Counted from the first letter of the stretch, positions 26,115 to 35,975 are shown. The stretch: DNA of 64,000 nt from an uncultured Rhodospirillaceae bacterium (GCA_945952105.1 CAMFGZ010000014.1:78191-142190); one strand, 5' to 3'. Program-made: numbers and translations. The notes: generated from the letters alone by a model not told the origin.

Positions 26115-27746
26115 CTATGCCACACGCGCCACGTCCGCTGCCGCCAGCACCATTGCCGCGCACTTCTCGCCGATCATGATGGTCGGCGCGTTGGTGTTGT
26201 CGCTGGTGAGCGTCGGCATGATCGAGGCGTCGGCGATGCGGAGGCCGGCGATGCCGTGGACCCTGAGTTCGGGGTCGACCACGGCGCGCGGGTCGTTGCC
26301 CATCTTGCAGGTACCGACCGGGTGATAGGTCGTCTCGGCGTTGTTGCGCACCCATTCGAGCAGCTCGGCGTCGCCCTGGAGATGGGCACCGGGCGCGATT
26401 TCCTTGCCGGTGACTTCCTTGAGCGGCGACGTCGCCATCAGCTCACGACCCTTGCGCAGCACGTTCACGATGCCGGTGCGATCGTGCTCGGTGGAGAGGA
26501 AGTTGAAGCGGATGGCCGGCGGCTCGTTGGGGTCGGCGGACTTGATGTGGACCGAGCCGGTGCTTTCGGAGCGCAGCACGTTCACGTTCATGGTGATGCC
26601 CTTCTGGGCCGAGACGCGGCGCTCCTTGCCGACCATCTCGTAGAGGAAGGGCGCAATCGAGATGGTGGCGTCGGGCGAGTCGAGGCCGACCCTCGTGCGG
26701 AAGTAGAGGCGGATCGGCACCGAGGTGGAGGCGAGGAAGCCCTCGCGGAACAGGGCATACTTCGCCGCTTCGCGGACAAGGCGCCAGCCGCGCGCATTGT
26801 CGTTGAATGTGAGGTTCTTAGCCGTGATCTCGAACTTCATGCGCGGCGAATAGTGATCGCGCAGGTTCTCGCCGACGCCTTGCAGCTCATGGGCTGGTGC
26901 GATGCCGAGCGCCCGCAGCCGCTCACCCTGGCCGATGCCGGAGAGTTCGAGCAGCTTCGGTGAATTGATCGAGCCGCCGGAGACGATGACTTCTCGCGTG
27001 GCGCGGGCCTCGCGCTTCCGGCCGTCGACCGAATAGCGAACGCCGACGCAGGTCTTGCCTTCGAGGATGAGGGACTCGGCGATCGCGCCCTGGTCGATGG
27101 TGAGATTGGCACGGCCGCGCGCGGGATCGAGATAGCAGAAGGCGGTGCTCTGGCGGCGGCCCCTGGTGATCGTCACCTGGGACATGCCGATGCCTTCCTG
27201 CGTGGCGCCGTTCTGGTCGGGATTGTAGGGCAGGCCCATCTTCTCCGCCGCCTCGATCATCTTCTCCAGCAGCGGGACCTTGTTGCGCGGCGTGTGAGTG
27301 ACGGGGAGGATGCCGTCGCGTCCGCGGAACTCGTCGGATCCGCCCTCGAAGCGTTCCATACGCTTGAAGACCGGCAGCACGTCCTGCCAGCTCCATCCGC
27401 GATTGCCGAGCTGCGCCCAATGATCGTAGTCCTGAGCCTGGCCGCGGATATAGACCATGCCGTTGATCGAGCTTGAGCCACCCAGCATACGGCCGCGCGG
27501 CACGGCGATACGACGCCCACCCGAGCCTTCGTCGGGCTCCGACGAGTAGCACCAGTTGACTGCCGGATCGTCGATCATCTTGGCGACGCCGACCGGCACC
27601 TTCGACCAGAAGAAATTCGAGCCCTGCGTTCCCGCCTCGAGCAGCAGCACGCGGTGCTGGCCGTTCTCCGAGAGCCGGCTCGCGACCACCGCGCCCGCGG
27701 ATCCGGCACCGACGACGATGTAGTCATAGGTCGAGGCGCTCTGCAT
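26115..27746 (-). CDS. GMC family FAD-dependent oxidoreductase (choline/alcohol dehydrogenase-like)
   Basis: This flavoenzyme of about 543 residues oxidises an alcohol group. The FAD-binding N-terminus YDYIVVGAGSAGAVVASRLS and the signature GRMLGGSSSINGMVYIRG are present, with GGSINSPKLLELSGIG (GMC signature 2) and the C-terminal catalytic His in TYHPVGTCKMG. I chose ATG 27746, which has AGGGAGA at good spacing; ATG 27752 is two codons earlier. It resembles BetA and related alcohol dehydrogenases, but no betaine-aldehyde dehydrogenase or choline transporter is nearby, so a choline role is unsupported. Confidence 0.88.
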   Translation of the reverse strand: MQSASTYDYIVVGAGSAGAVVASRLSENGQHRVLLLEAGTQGSNFFWSKVPVGVAKMIDDPAVNWCYSSEPDEGSGGRRIAVPRGRMLGGSSSINGMVYIRGQAQDYDHWAQLGNRGWSWQDVLPVFKRMERFEGGSDEFRGRDGILPVTHTPRNKVPLLEKMIEAAEKMGLPYNPDQNGATQEGIGMSQVTITRGRRQSTAFCYLDPARGRANLTIDQGAIAESLILEGKTCVGVRYSVDGRKREARATREVIVSGGSINSPKLLELSGIGQGERLRALGIAPAHELQGVGENLRDHYSPRMKFEITAKNLTFNDNARGWRLVREAAKYALFREGFLASTSVPIRLYFRTRVGLDSPDATISIAPFLYEMVGKERRVSAQKGITMNVNVLRSESTGSVHIKSADPNEPPAIRFNFLSTEHDRTGIVNVLRKGRELMATSPLKEVTGKEIAPGAHLQGDAELLEWVRNNAETTYHPVGTCKMGNDPRAVVDPELRVHGIAGLRIADASIMPTLTSDNTNAPTIMIGEKCAAMVLAAADVARVA

Positions 27747-27846
27747 TTTCATATCTCCCTTGGCCGGAAGGGAGCAGCCTCGGGGCACGCTGACAAGCCT
27801 CGCGGGCCGATGAACCGTCACGCGGTTTCGCGGACGGGAATGTTCC

Positions 27847-28635
27847 TCACGCGCGGTGGAGATAGTCGTCGGGAAGACCGAGGCGCCGGCAGGATTGGAC
27901 GGCGGGGCTGGAGCGCAGCAGGAGCCGTTCGGACAAGGCGCCCGCCCGACGGACCAGGGCGGCCTGCCAGCGTGAGAGATCGTATTCCGTGCCGAGGTTC
28001 AGCCGTTCGCGCACCCAGTCCGGCACGATCCCGATGGCGGCCCGTACGAGAAGCCCCTGAAGTGGTCGCAGCGGCCACGGGAAGACCGGCGTCCGGCGCA
28101 TGATGTCGAGGAACTCGAAGACGATGGGTGAAGGTTCGAGCCGCGTGCGCTTGCTTTCGAACAGCGCCGCGAGGGCGGCCCTGCTGGTTGGGGCATCGAC
28201 GGCGCCGTAAAGGCGGGCGACCGGGGCGCTTTCCGCGTAGTACCGGTCCAATTCCTCATCCTGCAGGTGTCGTGCATATCGGTGATAGGCCTCGGAGAAG
28301 CCGAACCCGGCCGTGGCCTGCACCCAGGTGAGGAGCGCGACATCGTTGGCGCGATAGGATTCGCCGGCGGGCGTGCGGCCTCTGACGCGATCGTGCATGC
28401 GCACGACGCCGGCGATCATGGCCTCGGCCTGACCGCGCGCGCCGTAGACGGTGACCATGGCCGCGAGGCCCGTTCGCTGCAGACGGCGCCGCGGATCGGT
28501 GCGGAAGGACGAGTGTTCCCAAACACCGGTGCGCACGGCGGGATCGGCCAGTTCGAGGATCACTGCCGCCACGCCGCCCACGAACAGCGCCACCGGGTTC
28601 TTGAAGACCCGCCACGACACAGAGTCCGGAGGCAC
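27847..28635 (-). CDS. DUF2236 (MpaB-type oxygenase family) protein, N-terminus unresolved
   Basis: The open frame from GTG 28635 encodes 262 residues beginning PPDSVSWRVFKNP, then RTGLAAMVTVYGARGQAEAM, characteristic of DUF2236, a family containing the rubber oxygenase/MpaB-type haem proteins. The family-like sequence clearly continues upstream in frame (FDFTQPAGEEAL) through 28737, where it meets the msrA stop codon. No ATG, TTG or GTG lies in that stretch; only a CTG at 28734 could start it. The annotated start is therefore probably too short. Either CTG initiation, read-through from msrA or a sequence error would explain this. Role unknown; it sits at the end of an msrB-msrA run. Confidence 0.72.
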   Translation of the reverse strand: MPPDSVSWRVFKNPVALFVGGVAAVILELADPAVRTGVWEHSSFRTDPRRRLQRTGLAAMVTVYGARGQAEAMIAGVVRMHDRVRGRTPAGESYRANDVALLTWVQATAGFGFSEAYHRYARHLQDEELDRYYAESAPVARLYGAVDAPTSRAALAALFESKRTRLEPSPIVFEFLDIMRRTPVFPWPLRPLQGLLVRAAIGIVPDWVRERLNLGTEYDLSRWQAALVRRAGALSERLLLRSSPAVQSCRRLGLPDDYLHRA

Positions 28636-28737
28636 CAGGGCTTCCTCGCCGGCCGGCTGCGTGAAGTCGAAGGCAGGTCCGCCGGCCGGCTGGACGAGGT
28701 CTCGCGCGATCCGGTCGAGGCCTGGAAGGATCAGGAT

Positions 28738-29256
28738 TCAGGCCGGCTGAGTGGCCTTGGCGCGGACCGGCAGCTTCCAGTCGGGACGCACGAAGTGGCA
28801 GGTGTATCCGTGCGGAATCCGCTCCAGATAATCCTGGTGTTCCGGCTCGGCCTCCCAGAAGTCCGCCGCCTGCGTCACCTCGGTCACGACCTTGCCGGGC
28901 CACAGGCCGGAGGCATCGACGTCGGCGATCGTATCCTCGGCGATCCGACGCTGCTCGTCGCTCGTGTAGAAGATGGCCGAGCGGTAGGAGGTGCCGCGGT
29001 CGTTGCCCTGGCGGTTCAGCGTCGAGGGGTCATGGATCTGGAAGAAGAACTCCAGAAGCTTGCGGTAGCTCGTCTTCGCCGGGTCGAAGACGATCTCGAT
29101 CGCCTCGGCATGGCCCTCATGGTTGCGGTAGGTCGCGTTGGCGACATGGCCGCCGGTATAGCCTACCCTGGTCGAAACGACGCCGGGCATGCGGCGGATC
29201 AGATCCTGCATGCCCCAGAAGCAGCCGCCGGCGAGAACCGCGCGTTCCTGGCTCAT
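28738..29256 (-). CDS. msrA: Peptide-methionine (S)-S-oxide reductase MsrA
   Basis: This 172-residue enzyme reduces the S-epimer of methionine sulfoxide. The catalytic Cys is in [10 protein letters not shown] near the N-terminus, followed by [20 protein letters not shown] and the conserved [14 protein letters not shown] 29256 overlaps the msrB stop (ATGA), so the pair is translationally coupled. No signal peptide is present. The DUF2236 frame follows the stop codon in the same reading frame. Confidence 0.95.
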   Translation of the reverse strand: MSQERAVLAGGCFWGMQDLIRRMPGVVSTRVGYTGGHVANATYRNHEGHAEAIEIVFDPAKTSYRKLLEFFFQIHDPSTLNRQGNDRGTSYRSAIFYTSDEQRRIAEDTIADVDASGLWPGKVVTEVTQAADFWEAEPEHQDYLERIPHGYTCHFVRPDWKLPVRAKATQPA

Positions 29257-29702
29257 TTCACGTCCTCCACCTGGTCGAGATAATCGCCGTAGCCCTGTGC
29301 CTTCATGTCGTTGCGATGGACGAAGCGCAGCGAGGCCGAATTGATACAATAGCGAAGGCCGCCGCGATCGCGCGGACCGTCGGGAAACACGTGGCCGAGA
29401 TGGCTGTCGCCATGCGCTGACCGGACCTCGATGCGGATCATGCCGTGGGAGTGGTCTTTAAGCTCGGCGACGTTCGCGGGCTCGATAGGCTTGGTGAAGC
29501 TTGGCCAGCCGCAACCCGACTCGTATTTGTCGGACGAGGCGAACAGCGGCTCGCCAGACACGATGTCGACGTAGATGCCGGGCTCCTTGTTGTGGAGCAG
29601 TGTGCCGGTGCCGGGGCGCTCGGTGCCGCTTTCCTGCGTCACGTAGAATTGCTCCGGCGTGAGCTTCGCCACGGCCTCGGGAGTCTTCTTGTAGCCCTGC
29701 AT
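29253..29702 (-). CDS. msrB: Peptide-methionine (R)-S-oxide reductase MsrB
   Basis: This 149-residue enzyme reduces the R-epimer of methionine sulfoxide. [23 protein letters not shown] and the catalytic Cys in [11 protein letters not shown] are present. The CxxC pairs that bind zinc in many MsrB proteins are absent, so this is the zinc-free form. I chose ATG 29702 ([10 protein letters not shown]), because the upstream extension is Arg/Pro-rich shadow sequence. It is co-transcribed with msrA. A cytosolic location is expected. Confidence 0.94.
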   Translation of the reverse strand: MQGYKKTPEAVAKLTPEQFYVTQESGTERPGTGTLLHNKEPGIYVDIVSGEPLFASSDKYESGCGWPSFTKPIEPANVAELKDHSHGMIRIEVRSAHGDSHLGHVFPDGPRDRGGLRYCINSASLRFVHRNDMKAQGYGDYLDQVEDVK

Positions 29703-29951
29703 GTCCCTGCTCCTGTCTCCACCTGCCTGAGACGACAGAATATAGGTATCCGCTCGCGACCTGTCAGGGGGTGAGCCGGCTCCGGGTGCACTGTCGAACC
29801 GTCCTCCAGCCTCTCGAGGCCGCGGAGTTGCCACTTCGCGTCGCACCCGTCGAGATTCTGCGTCCTGCGGGCGCTGTGAATCTTGTCATGAATGTGGGTG
29901 GATAGTAGACGCGATGCTCACGTTCCTGCCTTTCCCACGAGGATGCTGAAC

Positions 29952-31955
29952 ATGGCCGATCCGGCGATCACCAAGGGCGGCCTCTACGCCGGCACCTTCG
30001 CTTCCTACACGCTCGTCAACGCAAACGTGCGGGCGCTCCTGTCCAACGACTACTGGACATCGGATGCCGACGGCCTGGAAGCGGCCACGGCTTTCACCTA
30101 TTTCTTCCCGACTTCCGCGGACGAGTACCCTGACAACTACCAGGACCCCAAGGGGCTGGCCGCCTTCAAGCCGACGACGCAGTACCAGCAGGACGCGTCG
30201 GTGATCGGGTTCAATCTCATCACGCAGTTCACGGGCGTAACCTTCACGCTGGCCGAGACGTCGGACGCGGCCATTCGCGTCGCGGGGGCGACCAGCCTCC
30301 CCGGCAACGAAGGCGGCTCGCACGCGAGCTACCCGTCCAACTACGAGGGCGCGATCTCGAACAGCTCGGGCGACGTCTTCCTGGGCGACAACGGCGATCC
30401 GACTTCCGACCAGCTCTATGGCAACGATACCTTCGCCACGATCATCCATGAGATCGGCCACGCGATGGGCCTGAAGCACCCGTTCGAACCCTATCCGAAC
30501 GGCGCCATCTCGGCCGATCGCAGCGACATTGAATTCACGGTGATGAGCTACTCGGCGTTCCTGACCGGGGAAGTATCCGTCAACGCCAACACCACCGCGC
30601 CGGACGGGTCGTCCGTGTCGGGCTACATGATGTATGACATTGCCGCTCTCCAGGCGATGTATGGCGCGAACTTCGAGAAGGGCAAGACCGACGATGCCCC
30701 GGCGCAGAAGTCGGTCTACACCTGGAGCAACAGCACCGGGCAGCAGTACATCAACGGCGTAGAAGCGCCGGACACGGGCACGACGGAAACGCACAAGATA
30801 TTCCAGACCGTGTGGACCCAGGGCGCCGACACGACCTACGATCTCAGCAACTTCAACGGCGACCAGTACGACGATCTGCGGGCGGGCCAGTGGCTGCGCT
30901 TCTCGGTCGACCAGCTCGCCGACCTCAATTCCGCGGCGCCCGCGGGCACGCCGGAGTATCAGGCTCACGGCAACGTCTACAACACGCTGCTGTTCGAAAG
31001 CGATATGCGTTCGTTGATCGGGACGCTGGTGGCCGGAAGCGGCAACGACGTCATCATAGGCAACGAACTCGCCAACGTGTTGCACGGCAACGCCGGCAAC
31101 GACGTCATCGACGGCGGCATCGGCAACGACGTGCTCTACGGCGGCGCCGGTGACGACGTGCTGATGGGCAGCTTCGGCGTCAACGAGTTGTGGGGCGGCG
31201 AGGGCACCGACACCGCCTCCTACGCCGGCCGCAGCGGGGTCGTCTACGCCGACCTTTCGGCGGGCTACGGCATGGTGAACTACATGCTGGCGGACACCTA
31301 CGACAGCATCGAGAACCTGACCGCCGGCCTCGGCCGGGCGACGCTGATCGGCGATGGCGGCGCCAACCGTCTGACCGGCGGCGCGTCGAGCGACCTGCTC
31401 TATGGCGGCGAGGGCGATGACGTGCTGATCGGCGGCGGCATCAATTCCGGTACGCCCAACCAGCTCTGGGGCCAGGGCGGGATCGACACCGCGTCCTATG
31501 AAGGCACGACCGGCCACGTCTATGCCGACCTGCGCTCGCAGGCCGGCTATGTCGACGGCGTGCTGTTCGACACCATGAACTCGGTCGAGAACCTGATCGG
31601 AGGCTCGTCCTCCGACACGTTGATCGGCAATGCCGGGGCCAATGTCCTGACGGGCGCCGGCGGCGCGGACGCGCTCTACGGCATGGGCGGCGCCGATATC
31701 TTCGTTTACCTGAAGTTCCTCGACAGCAACTTGCTCACCGGCTACGACACGATCTTCGACTTCATGTCGGGCACCAGCAAGCTCGACCTTACGGCGTTCA
31801 ACACCAACGCCTCGCACATCCAGATCCAGTCGGATGGCGCCTCGACGAGCCTCTATCTCCACGCGACGGTCGACGTCTTCAATGCGCCGACCGACCTCGC
31901 CATCTCCTTCGTCGGCGCCAACGCCATCGCGCTCAGCGACATCCTCTTCGCCTGA
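29952..31955 (+). CDS. Serralysin-like RTX zinc metalloprotease (M10B)
   Basis: This 667-residue secreted protease starts at ATG 29952, nine bases after an ACGAGG ribosome-binding site. The zinc site HEIGHAMGLKHP (His166, Glu167, His170, His176) and the Met-turn (VMSYSA) define the serralysin group. From about residue 361 come glycine-rich RTX calcium-binding repeats (GNAGNDVIDGGIGNDVLYGG), then the C-terminal module DSNLLTGYDTIFDF with a terminal ALSDILFA, a type I secretion signal region. There is no N-terminal signal peptide, as expected for this route. The propeptide is very short, and no exporter or inhibitor gene adjoins it. It is a monocistronic gene in the surface island. Confidence 0.93.
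   Translation: MADPAITKGGLYAGTFASYTLVNANVRALLSNDYWTSDADGLEAATAFTYFFPTSADEYPDNYQDPKGLAAFKPTTQYQQDASVIGFNLITQFTGVTFTLAETSDAAIRVAGATSLPGNEGGSHASYPSNYEGAISNSSGDVFLGDNGDPTSDQLYGNDTFATIIHEIGHAMGLKHPFEPYPNGAISADRSDIEFTVMSYSAFLTGEVSVNANTTAPDGSSVSGYMMYDIAALQAMYGANFEKGKTDDAPAQKSVYTWSNSTGQQYINGVEAPDTGTTETHKIFQTVWTQGADTTYDLSNFNGDQYDDLRAGQWLRFSVDQLADLNSAAPAGTPEYQAHGNVYNTLLFESDMRSLIGTLVAGSGNDVIIGNELANVLHGNAGNDVIDGGIGNDVLYGGAGDDVLMGSFGVNELWGGEGTDTASYAGRSGVVYADLSAGYGMVNYMLADTYDSIENLTAGLGRATLIGDGGANRLTGGASSDLLYGGEGDDVLIGGGINSGTPNQLWGQGGIDTASYEGTTGHVYADLRSQAGYVDGVLFDTMNSVENLIGGSSSDTLIGNAGANVLTGAGGADALYGMGGADIFVYLKFLDSNLLTGYDTIFDFMSGTSKLDLTAFNTNASHIQIQSDGASTSLYLHATVDVFNAPTDLAISFVGANAIALSDILFA
31035..31705 (+). 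repeat. RTX nonapeptide repeat region
   Basis: Repeated GGxGxDxLx-type nonapeptides encode calcium-binding turns between roughly residues 362 and 585 of the metalloprotease. Two longer, non-RTX insertions each contain a DTASY...VYADL segment, giving an internal duplication of about 110 residues. Confidence 0.85.
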
Positions 31956-32039
31956 GGTCGGTCGCTGCCGCAGGCGCCCTTCTACGGAGCGGAGGAACGT
32001 GCGAGCATCGTCGCCAGTCGGGTCCGGAAAGGATTGTCG

Positions 32040-33143
32040 GTGAATTCGAGATCGAGCGTTGTGGCGTCGGGCCGTGGTTTTGGGCTTGCCGACGCCGAGG
32101 CCTTCAGGTCGACGGCCCAGGTCTTCGTGGAGCATGCCGGTCGCATGGGACCTGGACTTGCCGGTGGCCCGTCCTTCGGTCTGCTGAAGGAGGCGGCCGG
32201 CGGTGGTGCGCTGGCTGACACGCGCACGCAGCACGAGGCGGTCTGCGCCTTCCTCGACTGCCTGAAACGCGCCTCCGGCCAGGGCGCCACGCCCGAGACC
32301 TATACGTTCGTCGCCAAGTGCGCCGAGTACGACCGCTATCTTGACGAGAAAGTCGTGGAGTTCCGCGCCAACCGGCGGGAGGACTGGCCGTCAAACGCGG
32401 TGAAGAGCGACGACAACACCACGATTGCCAAGGTCGTCGACGAGATCGCGGGCCATCTCCGGTCCTTCTCCGAGCCGGCCCAGTCCTATCAGAGCCTGGT
32501 CGACTACACGCAGGCCCGTATCAGGTCGCTGATGCCGACCGAGATCGCCGGCATGCGCCAGGAAGCCAACATCTCGCTCATCTTACCGTTCCTGGAGAAG
32601 TCGCTTCCAGTCGCGGGCGACGTGGCGGAGTTCGGCTGTTTCCGCGGCATCCTCTCGGTGAAGCTCGCCTGGATGCTGAAGGCGCTGGGCGCCGACAAGC
32701 ACTACTATGCGTTCGACACGTTCCATGGCTTCGAGATCGACGATCCGGCCGGCGGTGCGCTGGGCATCGGGTCGTTCCGCGACGACGAATTCGACGCATT
32801 CACGTTCCTGACCAAATGGTCGCGCATCCTTCCCCTGACGCCGGTCAAGGGCGACGCCACGAAGACCTGCGCCCAATTGCGGGCGCCGCTCAGTTTCGTC
32901 TGGCTCGACCTCGACATGGGAGTGCTCATGGATCCGGTGCTGCGCACGATCTGGTCGAAGTGTGGGCCCGACACGATCATCGGCATCGACGATGTGGGCC
33001 GCCCCGAGACGCCGACCGTTTCCCCCTGGCTCGACGGGCTGCTCGCGGCCGGCGCCCTGGAAATGGTCTTCGACAGCGACCGGATCGCGCCCAACACCTT
33101 CATCCGCTTCGTAAAGAAGAAGGGTGAGTTGCCGCCGGCTTGA
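32040..33143 (+). CDS. TylF/MycF-like class I SAM-dependent methyltransferase
   Basis: This protein has 367 residues. The C-terminal half carries the TylF-type fold: VAEFGCFRGILSVKLAWML (SAM-binding loop), YYAFDTFHGFEIDD and FVWLDLDMGVL, then IIGIDDVG. TylF relatives O-methylate sugars, and similar enzymes occur in polysaccharide loci, so a role in modifying a surface glycan is likely (inference). The first 130 residues are helical and unassigned. I chose GTG 32040, six bases after AAAGGA; TTG 32034 is possible. It is convergent with hldD, 24 bp away. Confidence 0.82.
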   Translation: MNSRSSVVASGRGFGLADAEAFRSTAQVFVEHAGRMGPGLAGGPSFGLLKEAAGGGALADTRTQHEAVCAFLDCLKRASGQGATPETYTFVAKCAEYDRYLDEKVVEFRANRREDWPSNAVKSDDNTTIAKVVDEIAGHLRSFSEPAQSYQSLVDYTQARIRSLMPTEIAGMRQEANISLILPFLEKSLPVAGDVAEFGCFRGILSVKLAWMLKALGADKHYYAFDTFHGFEIDDPAGGALGIGSFRDDEFDAFTFLTKWSRILPLTPVKGDATKTCAQLRAPLSFVWLDLDMGVLMDPVLRTIWSKCGPDTIIGIDDVGRPETPTVSPWLDGLLAAGALEMVFDSDRIAPNTFIRFVKKKGELPPA

Positions 33144-33167
33144 GGCGGGCTGGTTGCAACGGGCGCG

Positions 33168-34148
33168 CTACCGATACCGGTCGCTGCCCGAGAGGTATTT
33201 CACGTACCGCTTCACGGCGGGGCCGACGTCGGTGAACGGCGCGCGATAGCCAGCCGCCCGCAGCCCGTCGAGCGGCGCCTGGGTGAAATACTGGTACTTC
33301 GCGCGCAGGGGCTCGGGCATCGGTACATAGGAGATGTTGGGCGCGCGGCCGACCGCATGGAACAACGCCTCGATCAGTTCGCGGAACGAGACGGCGCTGC
33401 CGGTGCCCACGTTGAACAGGCCGTGCGGGGGGGCCGCCTCGAGGCACCACAGGATCACGTCCACGACGTCGTCGACATAGACGAAGTCGCGTCTCTGACC
33501 GCCGTCGACGAAGTCGGAGCGATGGCTCTTGAAGAGCTTTACCTCGCCACCCCCTGCCGCGGTCGCGTGGTTCTTGGCGACCACGCTCATCATGTCGCCC
33601 TTGTGATATTCGTTCTGGCCGAACACGTTGAAGAACTTGAGCCCGATGCATTTCGGCGGCAGGGGCAGGCGCCTGGCGACGCGCTCGGCGACGACGAGGT
33701 CGAACTGGTGCTTGCTCCAGCCATAGAGATTGAGCGGCTGAAGCGCGCGCAGCGTGTCGAAGGAAAGCCCGTCCGTGAAGCCCTTGTCACCATCGCCGTA
33801 GGTTGCCGCCGACGAGGCGTAAACCAGCGGGACGCCGCGCGCGGCGCACCAGTCCAGCAGCATGAGCGAGAACTTGAAGTTCGTCCGCAGGATCGCGTCG
33901 CCATCGACCGCGGTGGTGGAGGAGTTGGCGCCCATGTGGATGACGGCCTCGATCCCGTCGGCCGACTGCAGGTACCCCGCGAGATCGTCCGGGAAGACGA
34001 AGTCGCGGAACATCCGTTTGCGCAGGTTCATCCAGCGAGAATCCTGGCCCAGCCAGTCGCATACCACCAGATCGTTGCGGCCTCTTTCGTTGAGGGCGGC
34101 GACGACGTTCGAGCCGATGAAACCGGCTGCGCCCGTGACGAGGATCAA
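33168..34148 (-). CDS. hldD: ADP-L-glycero-D-manno-heptose 6-epimerase HldD
   Basis: This 326-residue SDR-fold epimerase makes ADP-L-glycero-D-manno-heptose. The NAD(P)-binding motif VTGAAGFIGSN is at the N-terminus; the active-site Ser/Tyr/Lys region is in SSAATYG and LYGWSKHQFD; and QNEYHKGDMMSVV is typical of the family. The start is TTG 34148, with GGAGG seven bases upstream, overlapping the hldE stop (TTGA). That tight coupling to hldE supports the assignment. The heptose product may enter LPS core or the local polysaccharide. Confidence 0.92.
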   Translation of the reverse strand: MILVTGAAGFIGSNVVAALNERGRNDLVVCDWLGQDSRWMNLRKRMFRDFVFPDDLAGYLQSADGIEAVIHMGANSSTTAVDGDAILRTNFKFSLMLLDWCAARGVPLVYASSAATYGDGDKGFTDGLSFDTLRALQPLNLYGWSKHQFDLVVAERVARRLPLPPKCIGLKFFNVFGQNEYHKGDMMSVVAKNHATAAGGGEVKLFKSHRSDFVDGGQRRDFVYVDDVVDVILWCLEAAPPHGLFNVGTGSAVSFRELIEALFHAVGRAPNISYVPMPEPLRAKYQYFTQAPLDGLRAAGYRAPFTDVGPAVKRYVKYLSGSDRYR

Positions 34149-35692
34149 GCGTCCACCTCCGTATTGACTTTGCCCGGCCGCGTGGCGCCGACCAGCTTCG
34201 TCGTCGACTGGCCGGGAACCAGTTCGGCTGTGATGACCCTGCCGCCGGCCTTCAGGACCGTGTCGGCGCCTACGATATCCTCGACCCGGTAGTCGGCGCC
34301 CTTCACCAGCAGGTCGGGTACCAGCAGCTCGATCAGCGCGGCCGGCGTGTCCTCGTCGAAGATCACCACGAGATTGACCGATTCGAGCGCGCCGAGCACG
34401 GCGGCGCGGTTGTCTTCGGTCTGGACCGGTCGGCCGCTGCCCTTGAGGCGCCGCACCGAGGCGTCGCTGTTGAGGCCAAGGATCAGCCGGTCGCAGCCCG
34501 CCGCCGCCTGGCGCAGCAGCGAAACGTGCCCGGGATGCAGCAGGTCGAAGCAGCCGTTGGTAAACCCTACGCTGAGACCCTGTCGTTTCCAGATCCGGCG
34601 CAACCGCATCGCCGTTTCGGCCGAGACAAGGGCGCCCCTCGACACCACCTCGCCGTCGGCGAGCAGCGAGCGTTCGGCCTCCACCTCGTCGGCCAGCACC
34701 ATGGCCGTGCCGGGCTTGGAAACGGCGATGCCGGCCGCGAGATTGGCGAAGGCCATCGCCTCGGCCGTCGAATGGTCGGACGCGATCCCGAGCGCGAAGG
34801 CCGCGATCACGGTGTCGCCCGCGCCCGTCACATCGAATACCTGCTGTGCATGCGTCGACATGTGGAGGACCGGCCCGTCGGGCGGGACGAGCGACATGCC
34901 GGCCTCGGACCGGGTGACCAGCACGTTGGCCGTGGTGTTCGATGCCACGATGCCGGCGGCGCGCTCGACCGCGCGGTCGTCGTGGGACGGTACCGAGAGG
35001 CTTGTCGCCCGCTCGAGCTCGGCGAGGTTGGGCTTGATGTACGTGGCGCCGCGATAGGCCGAGAAGTCGCGCCGCTTGGGGTCGACCACGACGGGCACGC
35101 CGCGTTCGCGCGCCCAGGCGATCGTCTGCTCGAGGACCCGGTCGGTGAGCACGCCCTTGTCGTAATCCGACAGAACGACGAGCCGGCAGGTCGCGATGCG
35201 GCGCTCGATGGCCGCGAGCACCTGCCGCTCGCAGTCGGGCGTCGCGGTGGACGCATCTTCGCGGTCGAGCCGCAGGATCTGGTGCTGGCCCACGGCGAAG
35301 CGCGTCTTGACCGTGGTCGGCTTGGCGGGTGAGCGCACGAGATCGAAGCTGATGCCGGCCGCCGTCAGGACCTCGGCCAGCCGCTCGCCGTTGGCATCCG
35401 CGCCAACACACGAGACGAGATGGGCGCTGCCGCCAAGGCTCGCGATGTTGACTGCCGCATTCGCCGCCCCGCCAGCCGCCTCGCGCGTCTCCTGCTGGCG
35501 CATGACGGGCACCGGCGCTTCCGGCGAGATGCGCTCGACCGTCCCGAAGACGTAGATGTCCAGCATGCAGTCGCCGACGATCAGGATGGGCTCCGCGGTC
35601 GGAGCCCACCGCCGGGTCAGATGCTGCCGGAAAGAGGCCGCGCGATCGGTGCCATCGGCGGCCGGTGAACCAAACTCTCTGTTACTCTTCAT
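34145..35692 (-). CDS. hldE: Bifunctional heptose kinase/adenylyltransferase HldE
   Basis: This protein of 515 residues has two domains. The N-terminal ribokinase-like domain (LIVGDCMLDIYVFG, GGAANAAVNIASLG, anion hole DVTGAGDT) phosphorylates D-glycero-D-manno-heptose-7-phosphate. The C-terminal nucleotidyltransferase (GFTNGCFDLLHPGHVSLL) makes ADP-heptose. I chose ATG 35692; the frame upstream is low-complexity shadow. It forms an operon with hldD. No gmhA or gmhB gene is in the window, so the precursor is made elsewhere. It is slightly longer than the 477-residue E. coli protein, mostly at the N-terminus. Confidence 0.94.
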   Translation of the reverse strand: MKSNREFGSPAADGTDRAASFRQHLTRRWAPTAEPILIVGDCMLDIYVFGTVERISPEAPVPVMRQQETREAAGGAANAAVNIASLGGSAHLVSCVGADANGERLAEVLTAAGISFDLVRSPAKPTTVKTRFAVGQHQILRLDREDASTATPDCERQVLAAIERRIATCRLVVLSDYDKGVLTDRVLEQTIAWARERGVPVVVDPKRRDFSAYRGATYIKPNLAELERATSLSVPSHDDRAVERAAGIVASNTTANVLVTRSEAGMSLVPPDGPVLHMSTHAQQVFDVTGAGDTVIAAFALGIASDHSTAEAMAFANLAAGIAVSKPGTAMVLADEVEAERSLLADGEVVSRGALVSAETAMRLRRIWKRQGLSVGFTNGCFDLLHPGHVSLLRQAAAGCDRLILGLNSDASVRRLKGSGRPVQTEDNRAAVLGALESVNLVVIFDEDTPAALIELLVPDLLVKGADYRVEDIVGADTVLKAGGRVITAELVPGQSTTKLVGATRPGKVNTEVDA

Positions 35693-35901
35693 TTGCTGTC
35701 CTGTGCCAATCCCGCCCCCGGACGGCGGCTGAAGGCGGGCCATAGTAGGCGGAGAATGCCGTTCCGGATGGCGCGTTTGCGAGTCCTGATTTGCACGGCC
35801 TGTTTCAGGGACGGGACTGATTGTCGGATTGTGCGACGGACAGGCCGGCACGTGGGCGGCGAGCGTTGCAGATTATCAATGTGAGCGGCGTTTCCTGCGC
35901 A

Positions 35902-35930
35902 TTGACGTCGAGTTCCTTCTACCCAATCAT
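35902..35930 (+). promoter_or_regulatory. Candidate promoter of the large secreted protein gene
   Basis: TTGACG (35902-35907) and AATCAT (35925-35930) are 17 bases apart, ending 45 bases before the chosen start codon. The remainder of the 283-bp divergent gap to hldE shows nothing else recognisable. Confidence 0.35.
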
Positions 35931-35975
35931 CCGGTGTGAAACTGGAGCCGCTCCATGGAGCGGGAGCGGGGGATC

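Noticed and set aside
29886..32234. Long antisense open frame (782 codons) opposite the metalloprotease
   Set aside because: The sense frame contains the HExxH zinc site, Met-turn and RTX repeats; the antisense product is only Val/Arg/Asp-rich repeats.
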